Shown piece by piece: positions 36,051 to 48,819 of a DNA stretch of 64,000 nt. The translations under genes and the position numbers were made by a program. The DNA is from Zygnema cylindricum (taxonomy: Eukaryota; Streptophyta; Zygnematophyceae; Zygnematales; Zygnemataceae). A model generated the notes under the pieces. That model was not told the origin of the DNA. It was given only the letters and a program-made list of their open reading frames with translations, and searched no databases. Position 1 is the first letter of the stretch. The number at the start of each line of letters is the position of its first letter. Where the stretch lies: contig JBBHKE010001776.1 of assembly GCA_037447655.1 (NCBI GenBank), positions 295,803 to 359,802 on the forward strand. Direction: 5' to 3'.

Positions 36051-36577
36051 CGCTAAGAAATTATCGGTAGTATGATTGTTTGAAATTATTGGTAGTACGA
36101 CTGTTTGAATTTATTCCCGCCGCGACGCTATGGATTGCTTCATTCTGATGGCGGTCGAGATATTTGGTTGTTTGGGTGTGGCTTTGGACAAGTTCTTCCG
36201 TGCTTGTGGTCGGCGCTCGTTCGAGCGGCGGGGACCTGGGAGCCCTTCTGTTTCAGTACTTACTTCTTTTTATCGGCAATGTTTTTCCGTGGCCCTACAA
36301 CGGGTGCAGGCTTCTATCTTACTTCGATCGTCTATTGCAGCTATGGATCGACGCCGTGTTCCAAAACTCCCTCCTCGTGCTCCTCCAGGATTCGGGGACT
36401 TACGTGGTTGCTTTCCGTAGATTTTTAGTTTTGTTGGGGTTTTTTTATACATGGATTTTTCCTTTGATGTTTTGTTTGCTGGGTTTTTCTTTTTTGGGTG
36501 TTTTCGATTTCCTTTGCCATCTTTTCGTATTTTCGTTCTTATGCCTTGATTTTCCTTTTGGTTTATTCCCCCATCAT

Positions 36578-37118
36578 GTGGTTTTTCAGTTTTAGCAATG
36601 CTACTCCCTTTTGTTCCCATGGACTCGGATGGTTTACCATCTCACTCATCGCACTTTTTAATTCTTCTTTTTTTCTTATTTTTGAATTTATTGGTAGTAG
36701 GATTGTTTGAAATTATTGGTAGTGGGATTGTTTGAAATTATTGGTAGTAGGATTGTTTGAAATTATTGATAGTAGGATTGTTGAAAAAAATTGGTAGTAA
36801 GATTGTTTGAAATTATTGGTAGTAGGATTGTTTGATATTATTGGGAGTGGGATTGTTTGGAACTATTGGTGGTAGGATTGTTTGAAATTATTGGTAGTAG
36901 GATTGTTGGAAATTATTGGTAGTACAAGTGGCAGGATAAATTAAAAAGCACGATGGTAACCCATCTGAGTCCGGGGGTACAAAAGGGGTGGCATGGCCAA
37001 AACTGAAAAACTACAATACTACTATTGGTAGTAGGATTGTTGGAAATAATGTGGTAGGATTGTTTGAAATTATTCGTAATGGGATTGTTTGAAATTTTTG
37101 GCGGTAGGATTGTTTGAC
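36578..37118. repeat. 25-bp repeat array with inverted arms
   Basis: Variants of ATTGGTAGTAGGATTGTTTGAAATT repeat about ten times from 36,687 to 36,935 and again at 37,020-37,118, with two outliers at 36,060-36,112. The main block is flanked by inverted arms of about 80 bp: GTTTTTCAGTTTT...GGTTTACCATC at 36,578-36,665, and the reverse complement (CGATGGTAACCCATCTGAG...AAAACTGAAAAAC) at 36,940-37,014. A third copy of the arm lies at 42,130-42,200. Confidence 0.8.
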
Positions 37119-37786
37119 TGTTAATCATTACAATCATGGTCTGATTATTGTGGACGCTTGTGGACTGTACATAATCGCATCAAAAAAAAAGCAATTACTA
37201 TTAATCAAGCTACTTTGTGATTGGAGGGCGAAAAAAACAGGGGACGGAATCAGCGGTATCAATGCTAATAGTGATCCACAGTGTACCACACCTCGTCAGT
37301 CAAACCCTTCATCAAATGTATTTCCTCTTTCCGGCGTGTAGCTCATTTGGGTCGCTCTGGTGAGCTTCCTTGAGGCGGGAGGGGGGAGGGGGGAGGAAAA
37401 CCACAGCTAAGTCAATTAGCCATGTCACCTAACAAGGAGTCAACAAGTAATAACCGAGAATGAGAAACGAGATAGAAGGAACCATTTGTACACATGGAGA
37501 ATCAAGCAACTCTTGTGCTTCACATTTGGACATCATTCCATTACCATATCATATTTTTACAGAAAGGAGCTGTGAACATCAAACAATATCTATTTTTATA
37601 GCATATGGAAAAGCTGAAAGTAAACTGTTTACTTCTCTTCTGGTACACCTTCAAAGTATCTAGTCTGCTGACGAGGTTATTCCAAACAATGAACTATAAT
37701 GCTTACAGATCCAGCCAGTAGGTATTTTGACCTTGAAACACAAAGATCTTCAGCTGCAGCCATCCATCCGAGGGTATTGCTCAGAC

Positions 37787-39078
37787 CTAGAGAATCTGAG
37801 GACGAATCTTCATGTTCGGAAACACAACACGCATCTTTTCCAACATATCGTCCATCTCATCTGTCCAAAAATAGTTATAGCCTATTTTCACCTCCTCAAT
37901 AACAGGACATAGAGTTACCCATGCACGCATCCACTTGATCAAATTTTCAGTTTCCTCGTCCATAGCCTCGTCCATGTAAGAACCTTGGTACAGACATAGC
38001 TCTCGCGTGCGTGGAAAAATGGGCAGAGAACTACAATCACACATGTATTCCAATATTGTCAAATTTTCGATGCTACCAAAGTTCCTTTGGAGAAGAGCTC
38101 TGGATAAGTTCCCATCAAAGCCGTCATAGAGCTCAAGGTGACGAATTGTAGATGGCAAGGGAGTCTCGATAGTGACTTTACCACCTTCAGATAAACCATT
38201 GCTCGTTCCAAATATCAAACTTTGCAAGAGTTTCGAATCTCGAATATTAAAATGGGTAGAGGACTGGTTCATATGTAGATGGACAAGATTCGGAGCATCA
38301 ATAGTTAATGTTTCTGCTTGAGAAAAAGCTTTCAATGAGGTTAACTGGAAGACTTAATAATTGAAACTGGATTAGGATATTGCATAACATCTTCAAGCTC
38401 CAAAGTTTGAAGAGAAGAAAACATGCATAGCAGTATTTCAAAGAAGGAGTTATTCTCATATCGTGATTGATACAGTTCAAGAAATTTGACTGATTTCGTC
38501 GATGGAACGCTCAAAATGTCGCTCCTTTTACCGTGGAAGAAGCAATCGTTGAGCCTTAGAGACTGAAGAGATTGCAATCCAGCAAGCGGGATCAATTGAG
38601 ATAAACTAAAACTGCATCTGACCATAGTGAGAGATTTCAAAGAGTGGCCAATAACCTTTGACAAACAACAGATTGTTGAAGTATTATAATAACTCGCCTT
38701 TCTGGACTCTTCTTCACTTGATAAACGTATTGACTGAAACAATATCTCAAACAAGCTTTCGATATATCCGCGACCAAACTTAAGTTCGACAATATTCGGA
38801 GTCAGCGAGACAATGTTCGAAATGACTTTGGCTTGCTGATGATATCGATATTCGCCAGGAAATAAGAGGCCTGGTTCACCACGTGGTGGCTCTAAAGAGA
38901 TCAGAAGCTTCGCATCGTCAAGAGACAATGTAAGAAGTTGTTGAAGAGTTTTCTTAAAAGTTTTACAGACGGTGGAAAGAAGAAATATGTTCCTGACACG
39001 GCCGCTATCTGAAGCCTTTTCTATAATAATGGCGAGAAGGTGCGGAGGAATGTCGAAGAGAGAGGTACAGGCCGCCAT
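37787..39078 (-). pseudogene. F-box / LRR-like protein gene, copy 1, one frameshift
   Basis: The ATG at 39,078 opens MAACTSLFDIPPHLLAIIIE, an F-box-like start (L..IPPHLL...I, then STVCKTFKK at about residues 35-43) that in this family binds SKP1 of an SCF ubiquitin ligase. The rest is leucine-rich (SLKSLTMVRC, LQSLRLNDCFF, LQTLELEDV, IRHLELYDG), the usual substrate-binding side. The frame breaks at 38,341 after IIKSSS: comparison with copy 2 shows one missing base (AGTTAACC against AGTTTAATA). The second frame ends at 37,787. If the shift is real the product is truncated near residue 245; if it is a consensus error the gene codes for about 430 residues. I do not recognise an orthologue. Confidence 0.7.
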
Positions 39079-39529
39079 GGCTGCTGCTCCGGCAAAGCGA
39101 AGGGGAAAAGTGACATTCTCCAAATAACCGTCTAATCTGGTGACAAGCAATAAGGTACTGTAGGCTGCTTCACATAGAGCCCCTTCCTCCCAGTTACGCT
39201 GAACTATTACAGAACAGTTGCGCCGTTTATGACTTAACTCTTAACTTTAATGATCCAGTTGCCATATCACCGTACGAAACTGTGACGCACTGTACTGGAC
39301 CGTGCAGCTTCGCTGACTTTGTAATTGCATTTTATACGCATTTTTTTCCGTCCCTTCACCACCCGTCATTAAAGAAAAATGAGTGCAAGCGTTAATTTAG
39401 TGTTATTAGCTCTAATTTGTGTATAAGTGTCGTAATTAAGAAAAACCATTAAACATTACAGCAGTTTTGTGTGTCGACTTTGTGGCTTGTATCCCGAGAT
39501 GGCATCACTGCTATTTCAAATGTATATGT

Positions 39530-39950
39530 TCACCCTGAATCGCTATTAGTATTAATAATCATTTTTACCCTCGAACCTAAAATAGAATTGATAAATTTAT
39601 TTTAATTAATGTCAATTCCACTAATTTTGGCGATTTTAAATAGTGTAGTGTACTGAATGTGCCAATTCGCACTAATATTGCGGTGTTTCGTACAAAATTA
39701 CAGAAAACGTGTGAGAAAACGGCGTCGAGACATGAAAGTGAGTGGCGTTGACACGTGAAAGCGCACTCAGATTCAGTTCTAGTATCAAAGAAGGGGGGAA
39801 ATCACGCAAACATGTTCTCACATGTTCAGGCTAGAGAGGATACGCTTTGGGAATGTGTGTCCAAATTAGTGTTAGATGTGTAAGTTAAAGATTAAAGTAG
39901 AGTGAAACCCAACATTATTTTACGATATTTTGTGGTTTATATAAAGAAAT
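39530..39950. repeat. Dispersed repeat related to 51.64-52.14 kb
   Basis: Shares in order CCTCGAACCTAAAATAGAATTGATAAA-like, TAGTGTAGTG, GTGAGTGGC..GACACG, ACATGTTCTCACATGT, GCTAGAGAGGATA and GGGAATGTGTGTCCAAA phrases with the later copy. The left edge CACCCTGAATCGCTATTAG resembles a family B terminus. The right edge is not clear. Confidence 0.55.
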
Positions 39951-40012
39951 ATTCGTGTTATTTGCGGCAGCTAACAACCATTTGAAATTCGTTTACATAA
40001 GAAATGCACTTA

Positions 40013-40904
40013 AGGTGTGTTCCCATGTGTTAAAAGTAAGGGTATTTTCTTGTCTTTGTCGTCCAAAACAGAGCGTGCAGCGAGAAAATTGTGAAAACCA
40101 TAGTACAATTTGTGTAATCGTCAAACTTGAAATGTACCACATTTTGTCGTCTTGCTCTTTTCAACCCACTACCACGTCAAGAAACGTCGTCTTCAAAATT
40201 TATCTGAAAACGACTCGCGAGTCAATTTTATTTAAATCAACGGTTGAAAAACAAATAAGATTATGTGTTTGCACCAGTTGTAAAATTTCAAAACATTTTT
40301 ACAAAACGCGCGTACACAAAAAATAAAATGCAACGTGTAAGCATTTTTTTCCGTACAGGGGCTCCGGAGGGGTCTCGAGCAGCGGATGCCATTTCGCAAA
40401 AGCGAAGTTCGTGAAGATGCCTCCTTCCCTCTCCCTCTCGCGCTATCAATTTTCTCTCTCGCTTTTTGGAGCGAAACAAGACAACATCGGTATGCAATAA
40501 AAGATCTTCGGAAAATGGTTCTTTTGAATACCTCAGGGCATATTTTGGTGGCAAGTCGAGTGAAAAAAAAAACGAAATCGAGAAGCCATGGCCGAAAGTT
40601 CTCGGATCAATGACGGCGACGTTAACACAAGTGAGCATGACGGCATAACGTCGCAAAACTCTAAGCAACTACAATGTAAAAAAAAAGACGTCTACAACCG
40701 TCGCTATTTTGTAAACTTAAAAAATTGTTGCAAGTTTTGCAATCGTCTACAACCGTCACAAAACTGTACCCATGTCTACAACCGTCACATTTTACAGTAA
40801 CGGTTTCGTTTTCGAACATAGTAACAATACGAAAAGTAGTATAGAGAATCATCACTGAATAACAAAGTAACAATACTAAGTTATGGTTACATGGCAACAC
40901 ACTC
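40013..40904. mobile_element. PIF/Harbinger-like non-autonomous element (family A), copy 2
   Basis: Begins AGGTGTGTTCCCATGTG and ends CATGGCAACACACTC, with TTA at 40,010-40,012 and 40,905-40,907. The right half holds GTCTACAACCGTCAC-type direct repeats near 40,689, 40,744 and 40,773. An antisense frame (40,288-40,668) contains LRFCEMASAARDPS, which recurs in copy 3. Confidence 0.8.
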
Positions 40905-40907
40905 TTA

Positions 40908-41820
40908 AGGCACTTTCCCATGTGATAAATAAAGGGTTTTTCTTCATCGTTTTCCTCCAAAACTTAGCTCGCAACGAGAAAATCTACAGCCGTACCAAAA
41001 AATGAAAGTACCCCAATACAATTTGCGTCACCTTGAAACTTTAAAAGTATTGCAATTTGTCGTCTAACGCATATCGACCCACCTTATAGTCCCTCCACTC
41101 ATATTCAAACTTCTACGAAAATCACCTCATGTGATTTTAATTAAAGTTTGAATATGTGAGCGAATAGGTTGACGTTGCCGCACGCGTAAGAGGTTTTGGA
41201 GTTGTTTTTTGCACACTACAAGGAGTACTAAAAAAAACCACTCTCCATTTCCAACGTGTACGTAATTTTTCCGTGTAGTGGTTGTGGAGGGGTCTCGAGC
41301 AACGGATGCCATTTCACAAAAGCGAAGTCCGTTAAGGCGCCTCTTTCTCTCTCCCCCTCCCACTTCCACGTCTATCTCACAACCCATGCAATGGAAAACG
41401 ACAACTATGGTATCAAATGAAAGATCTCTAAAAAGTGTTTACTTGTGACTGTCTTTGGGCGTTTTTCGATGGCAAGTAGAGTGAGAAGAAACAAAATCAG
41501 GGAACTATGGCGGAAAGTTTTAGAATTGGTGATGTCGACACTATCATAAGTGAGTGTGGCGTCAAAATGTCACAAACCCTAAACATATATATTGTTTGAA
41601 GAAACTAGACGCCTACAACCGTCATTATTTTGTAAACATTAATTGTCGAAAGTTTTGTAGTCGTTTACAACTGTCACAAATTAAACCCACGTCTACATCC
41701 ATCACAATTTAATGTAACAATTTCATTGCGTTACAACGGAACGCTTTGAAAGTAGTTCCCCAAATCTTTGCTAAAAAACAAAGTTACAAGACTAAGTTTC
41801 GGTCACATGGGAAAGTGCCT
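40908..41820. mobile_element. PIF/Harbinger-like non-autonomous element (family A), copy 3
   Basis: Begins AGGCACTTTCCCATGTG and ends CACATGGGAAAGTGCCT, flanked by TTA at 40,905-40,907 and 41,821-41,823. The left TTA is shared with copy 2. CTACAACCGTCAT-like repeats lie near 41,610-41,705. The antisense frame at 41,127-41,387 carries LRFCEMASVARDPS. Confidence 0.85.
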
Positions 41821-41955
41821 TTACTGTTGTAGAAATGACATGTCACGTGGACGTTATTTACAAAAACAATTTGTTGTACACAACAATAACTTCGAAAACA
41901 AAAGTGGTTAACACTAAATAAAAACTTCTCATATCGGCACTATTTTAATGTTAAT

Positions 41956-42006
41956 AACACTAATTTATGATTTTCGGCCGAAAAAAGTCGCTACGAAATT
42001 AGTGTT
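41956..42006. repeat. Palindromic stem around TTTTCGGCCGAAAA
   Basis: AACACTAATTT and AAATTAGTGTT are exact inverted repeats around a central TTTTCGGCCGAAAA palindrome, giving a cruciform-capable segment of about 50 bp in an AT-rich interval. Confidence 0.8.
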
Positions 42007-42699
42007 TCGACACTAATAACACATAGATAAAAAAGCACGTATGTTATGCTTAAGAGCCGTTATGGCCAAAAACTTGAACAACTTCCCCTGCAATAAAGTT
42101 GTGCTACCATCACGATGAAACCACGAGTACTTCAATTTTGTCCTTTTCCTTTGTTATTCCCATGTACTCTTAGATGGTTTACCATCGTGCTTTTTTAATA
42201 AATTCTTACATTGAGATTGGGTATACATCTTTCGAGGGAAGACCGACTTAGAATATGTACCTCAAGCGACCACTCAATTAGAAGCCAACAAGGCAACATT
42301 TACATTAGGATTTTGGTTAGATGGATCGGCGCACCAGCGTACTTCTTTATTACCAAATGACTCTTCATCATATGTACCTTCATTGACTAACATACTCACG
42401 ATTCTCATAGTTATGTTTGACCTTTCTCAACAGGAAGCATGAAATTTATATCCACCCCCAAGCATCTAAGGCCAACAGTGAAAATCGTGGTCGGTTCATT
42501 AACGCAAACTAAACTTAATTGCGACACAAATTTTAAGGGAGGAAAGTTTGAACCACACTTGATTCCAGAGACTGAGATTGTCTTTTGCACCCTAAGAATC
42601 ATATCTCATGGAAAAGTGTGTTGACTTTAGCTTTGAAAAAACCAATCAGCTAAGTTACTTGCAAGGAGCTATTTCCATCTCACCTAACAAGGAGTAAAC

Positions 42700-43057
42700 A
42701 ATGAATAACCAAGAAATTAGAAGTAAGATATATAAAAGGAACCATTTGTATGCATGGAGAATCAATTAACTCGTTTGTTTCACATGCGGACATCATTCCG
42801 TTATCATATCATTCTTTTACAGAAAGAGGTTGTGAAAATCAAAAGGTATCTGTTTATATCGCGTATGGAAAAGTCGAAAGTAAACGCTTACTTCTTTTCT
42901 AGTACATTTAAAAGGACCTTCAAAGTGGCTACACTACCAGACGAGGTTATTCCAAAACAATGAAGTACAACATTGATAGGTCTAATCAATAGGAATTTTA
43001 ACCTTGAATCACTAAGATTTTCAGCTGCAACCATCCATCCGAGAGTATTGCCCAGAC
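42700..43057. repeat. Downstream flank of the F-box duplication, copy 2
   Basis: Matches 37,440-37,786 in order: GGAACCATTTGTA..CATGGAGAATCAA, CATCATTCC.TTA.CATATCAT, TTTTTACAGAAAG-like and CAGCTGCA.CCATCCATCCGAG phrases. This shows that the duplicated unit is larger than the coding region. Confidence 0.75.
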
Positions 43058-44338
43058 CTAGCAAATCCGAAGTCCAATCTTCACCTTCGAAAACGCAACA
43101 CACATCTTTTTCAACATATCTTCCTTCTCACCTACCCAATAATCGAAATAACATCCTATTTCCACCTCCTCAATAAGGGGACACAGAGGTATCAATGCAC
43201 GGATGAGCTTGATCAAATCTTCAGTTTCCTTGTTCATAGAGTCGCCCGTGTAATCTTGGTGTAGACAAACCTTTCCCATGCGTGGGAAAATGGGTAGAGA
43301 ACAACAATCACACATGTTTTTCAATATTGTCAAATTTTCGATGCTGCCAAAGTTTTTTCAAAGAAGAGCTTTGGATAAGTGCAAATCAAAGCCGTGATAG
43401 AGCTCAAGGTGACGAAGTGTAGACGGTAGGGGAGTCTGGATAATGACTCTTATACTTTAAAACAAATTACAACTAAAACCAAATATGAAACTTTGCAAGA
43501 GTTTCACTTCCCCAATATTGAAGTAGAAAGACTGGCTAATATGTAAGTGGACAAGATTCGGAGCATCAATGGTAAATGTTTCCGCTGTAGAGAAAGCTTT
43601 CAATGATATTAAACTTGAAGACTTGATGATTGACACTGCATTAGGGTCACGCGAAATCTCGTCAAGCTTTAAAGTTTGAAGAGAAGAAAACATGGCTAGC
43701 AGAATTCCAAAGAAGGAGCTATTCTCATATCGTGAGCGAAACAGTTGAAGAAATCTGACTGATTTCATAGATGGCAAGCTCAAAATTTTATCCTGCCACC
43801 GTAGAATAAGCACTCGTTAAGCCGTAGACACTGAAGAGGTTGCAATTCAGCAAGGACGATCAATTAAAATAAACTAAACCTGCATTTGACAAAAGTGAGA
43901 GTTTTCAAAGAGCGACCAAGAACATTTGACAAACAACGGATTATTGAAGCAGCGTTATAAAAAAGATGCATAAATTGACTCCACTTCATCTAATACATGT
44001 CGTGGCATAAACAATTCCCTGCGAAATCCTTGACCAAGCTTAAGTTTCACAATATTTGGAGTCAGCAAGACACTATCCGAAATGACAATGTCTCGCTGAA
44101 GATAATTATCTTCTTCAGGAAATAAGAGCCACAGGTCACCACATGGTGGCTCTAAATACTTCAGAAGCTTCGTATCGTCAACGGACAATGTAAGAACTTG
44201 TTCAAGAGTTTCCTTGAAAGGTTGACAGACGGTGGACAAAAAGAATGTGTTCCGGACACGGCCTCTATTTGAAGCATTCCTTAAAATATTGGCGAGAATG
44301 TGCGGAAGAATGTCTAAGAGCGATGTGCAGTCCGCCAT
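43058..44338 (-). pseudogene. F-box / LRR-like protein gene, copy 2, several frameshifts
   Basis: Paralogue of 37,787-39,078. The ATG at 44,338 opens MADCTSLLDILPHILANILR, then STVCQPFKETLEQ. The frame runs to about 43,955, breaks, resumes at 43,813-43,457 (SVRFLQLFRSRYENSSFF, IIKSSSLISLKAFS) and again at 43,333-43,058 (CDCCSLPIFPRMGKVCLHQD). The loss of phase at two or more places makes it a pseudogene. Similarity extends into both flanks, so the whole unit was duplicated. It keeps the base missing at 38,341 in copy 1. Confidence 0.75.
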
Positions 44339-44530
44339 GGCTTGCAGCTGCTGCAAAGTAAGAGGAAACGTCATGTCTGTATGGAATGGCCCAACCCGGT
44401 GACAAGCGAAACTGTAGGCTGCTTCACATAAAGCCAGCTTTTCCCAGTCCCGCTGAACTATGATAAAACAGTCATAAGGAACTGTCACCGTTGTCGTTTG
44501 TGTCTAAACAATATACGGCATATGTTGCTA

Positions 44531-44690
44531 CACCGCGCATCGTAATTAGAGTAATGAAAAAATTAGAGTAAAAAAAGAGAAAAAAATAATTAGAGTAATT
44601 TACTCTAATTTATGTGGTATAACTTTTTCAATGAGTGATTTTACTCTAATTTATTTAGGCGTTCTATATTGGGTTATGTAGGCGATAATT
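44531..44690 (-). mobile_element. Tc1/mariner-like MITE (family B), partial, inverted copy
   Basis: TA|CACCGCGCATCGTAATTAGAG followed by TAATGAAAAAATTAGAGTAA matches the reverse complement of the right end of family B copy 2. The opposite terminus is not recognisable, so the right limit is approximate. Confidence 0.65.
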
Positions 44691-45593
44691 ATCCGCGCTG
44701 TAATTATTAACAATAAATAATGTAAACGTACAAAAATTGTCAGTCTGTATATCTTGACATCATTATGACGTTAGTACTATTGTCGCACTGAATGTCAGTT
44801 ACATCGGGACCACCGTCGAAGGCTACATGTAAATTATGCGCAGTTACATAATTGAAAGTCAACATTTATGAACGGTTGAATTACGATTGTAGTTCAAATG
44901 TAAACTACACTTTCCGTTACGTTTTTTGGTTTTCGTACGAAAAGGGTACTTTTGAACTCTAATAACGACGCACTTTGTTGATTATATTAGAGTCATTTTA
45001 CCTTAAAAAGGTGTCTTAACTCTAATAAAGTCGCGTTCAATTGAGGAAATTCGAAAATGAACACAAAATACAGTGAAATTTAATTATAATTGGGTCGCAA
45101 TCTGAAGATATCCTAACTAATCGACGTAGCGCGGCATATTATTGGACGATCCCAATTACATGTGGCCAATTTATTGACCATAGAAACGGCATGTCTGCAA
45201 AACAACGATATTACAAAAACTGTCTGTCCTTTTGGTCTCTTTTGTTAGAGACATCCGTACATCCAATAAGCTGCATCATTTTTTGGAGTTCTTTCGTAGA
45301 ATTTTTGGGCGGCAATTTTTACAAATTCTAGTTTTATTTTTGAGATTTTTTTAAAGGTGGGATTTCAAATTTACAACCAAATATTAAAATTTAAATTTTG
45401 AACCTTTCCTCTTTTCACAATGGATTCCCTCGTTTTTTTACCTCCCACTTCTATAATTTTCCCATATATATTGCACGTTCAGACAGGCAACGGCATTATC
45501 AATTTATATTTTTTATTTGCGCTTACCCTTACATCCGACTCTAGTTGTTGCCTAGTCTTTCCCCCTATAAAGAGTCGCTTAATAATTGGAGAT

Positions 45594-45846
45594 ATGTGGA
45601 GGTTTTCAAGAATGTGGGGTAACTACGCGTCGAGATATAACGACATATCTCATATCCCTACACCTGTTGTTGAAGAGGTGATCGGAGAGATGCACAGTAT
45701 GGGATCCAAAATGGCGAGTGGAGCAACCGAATTACCACGTGTGGAGCCTCTCGTGGAAGAAGCTTCGAGTGGAGAAGACCACACCACAGGCAGAGATTTG
45801 GGGAGTCACGGTAGAGCTGTTGACCCGCAGCAGTCCAGACGAAAAA
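45594..45846 (+). CDS. Possible first exon of the Tc5-like transposase gene, cut by a gap
   Basis: An ATG at 45,594 opens MWRFSRMWGNYASRY, followed by a polar, acidic segment (ATELPRVEPLVEEASSGEDH) up to the N gap. Composition and position, 3 kb upstream on the same strand, fit an N-terminal exon of the transposase at 48.8-50.7 kb, but I see no motif to prove it and no donor site before the gap. Confidence 0.3.
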
Positions 45847-45856
45847 NNNNNNNNNN
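45847..45856. other. Assembly gap (10 N)
   Basis: Ten N bases, followed by about 100 bp of nearly pure A-rich sequence. The low-complexity run is a probable reason for the break. Confidence 1.
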
Positions 45857-45999
45857 AAAAAAAGTAAAATAAAAAAGTTAAAAAAAAAAAAAAAATAAAA
45901 AAAAAAATGAAAAAATAAAATGAAAAAAAAAAATTTGGAAAAAAAAAAATAACTAAGATAAAAAACGATGAACATGAACGATGTTATATTGATTCATAT

Positions 46000-47900
46000 T
46001 CTATATATTTTTATACATTTCATTATCTTATCATCAGTTCGGTTGTTCTCATCCGGAATAAAATTATTATTCTTAAACAAAATAATACTATCATTTTGAC
46101 GTTTTAATTGAGTGTTATTTATGAAAAAAAATAAAAAAAATTGTTTGGTGTATTCGCCGAATAACTCATCTTATACAACAAAACAAACATCCAAATTGAT
46201 GTTTACAATGAGATTCAAAAATCAATCATCATAGACAAAACTGACAATAAAATCATATTTCATTTTCAACGGTAAGACCATTAGTAGACATTTTGCAACG
46301 ATATTCATACTTGAGTATTTTGTGGTTATGAAACAAAATTGACTCCTTTTTTGCTTACAATAGACAATGCAAATTCCTTTCTAAAATAAGTTGGTTATCC
46401 TTTAGAGATTTTTTTTTTAAAAACTCAAATTTTGAGATTTTTGACACGAAATATTTCGCCATTTCTAAGTTATTCCAATAGTAAAGACTTTGAGCATATT
46501 GCCACTCAAAAAATCATAAAAATTTCTACGCCAATTGTAATTGCATCCCTTAAATTGAAAGGATTGTTCATTTTGCATTCAAAATACAATTTTTGGGTAA
46601 CAAAAAACTACATATGACGATATCTAAAATCTCAAAATATGTTGGTGGGTTCATATGAATAAGATTGAAAAAAGTAGGTGGCGGTTTAGTAAAAGCATTT
46701 CCCAAAATGTACATCAACTGTTCGGGTTTAGAAACTCAATCGATCAATTTTTGTAATTTTTAATCTAGTGGTTCAAAATCCCTTGTAGGTTTAAAAATTT
46801 CGCCATGGTATGTCTTTAAAACAATTAATTCGATCTTCAAAATGTTTATCAAAAAAACGCCCTCCGCAAACCATCGAGTATTGGGAAAATTCTAACTTAT
46901 TCTACAGTGGCATGTAGGGCGATTTATGTAAATTTGTTTTCTTTAAGCTGTAAAAATATTTCTCACGTTTTAGGGATCCAACTAAAATTAAAATGTGGCC
47001 AAAAAGAAATTCAATGACAACAACGAATAAACAAATGGCTTTCTTCTTGTTGAAATTGAATTCAAAACCGTATAATAATCGTCTATCCGAATACATAACG
47101 AAAATTCATTGTGAAACAAAAAAAACATATATATTGGGAAAAAAAGATTTTGGCATTTGACGATTTAACCAATACGTCTAAAGACATACACACGGTAAAT
47201 AAACATCATCAACTTTCCAATACCGAGAATAGTCGCACATTTTTTCGAGTTACTACCGAATATTTAGGAGGTAGGAGAGTCATGATTTTGCAACCAAACT
47301 CGTATACTCTCTATTATTTCATTGTAGCAATCTCAAATTGTTAATATCCGATAAGTTTGGCGACTGAAAAATTGAAAGACCTTGAATTTCAAATATTTTG
47401 TTGACGTAACGACATGCTATTTCTTTTTAAGTGTTGACAATCTTCTCGAGAGGTTTTACCACCATATCCATCACACTAATCGAGTTAAGTTGAAAAAGAA
47501 CTACACCAATCTTGTCGACTTGTGAAACAATCAAAAATTTAACATGTTAAGATAAAATACCACATTTTTTTTATCTTTTCTTGTTTAAAAAGGTTAAAGC
47601 TCTTGTCAATAGTTAGATTGTTTGGGTAATATGTAGCTTTCATCTCCAAGGTTTCCATTTTTTTCTATTTTTTTTTAATGTCTTCCAATTTGTCAAAAAA
47701 ATTGGCCTCCTTGTAATTGCAATTTGTATACGCTCAATGGTTTAACATTTTTTCGCGTCTTTTGTATTTGTTGAAAAGAATGTCGAACTTCAATCGGGTC
47801 AAGTCTTCTCGTGCAACACATAGATAAATCAAATGACATGAGATGGATGAAATCACGTGGACAAGTAGAGTATTAAAAGAAAAGAGTGAGATGTGGGGAA
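46000..47900. other. AT-rich stretch, no gene seen
   Basis: AT-rich sequence with short random frames. It would be intronic if the exons at 45.6 and 48.8 kb belong to one gene. I see no recognisable element. Confidence 0.4.
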
Positions 47901-47920
47901 AAAAATGAATTTCAAACCTA

Positions 47921-48735
<815 letters not shown>

Positions 48736-48819
48736 TATCTATCTATCTAAAATAGCTATCTATTTACATTACTAACCCCATATTTTGTATGATGTTTTTT
48801 CTTTCTTTTCCTGCTACAG

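Noticed and set aside
36105-36620. Overlapping frames of 96-143 codons on both strands
   Set aside because: They have no recognisable domain, strong Phe/Leu/Ser bias and mutual overlap. They look like chance frames beside a repeat array.
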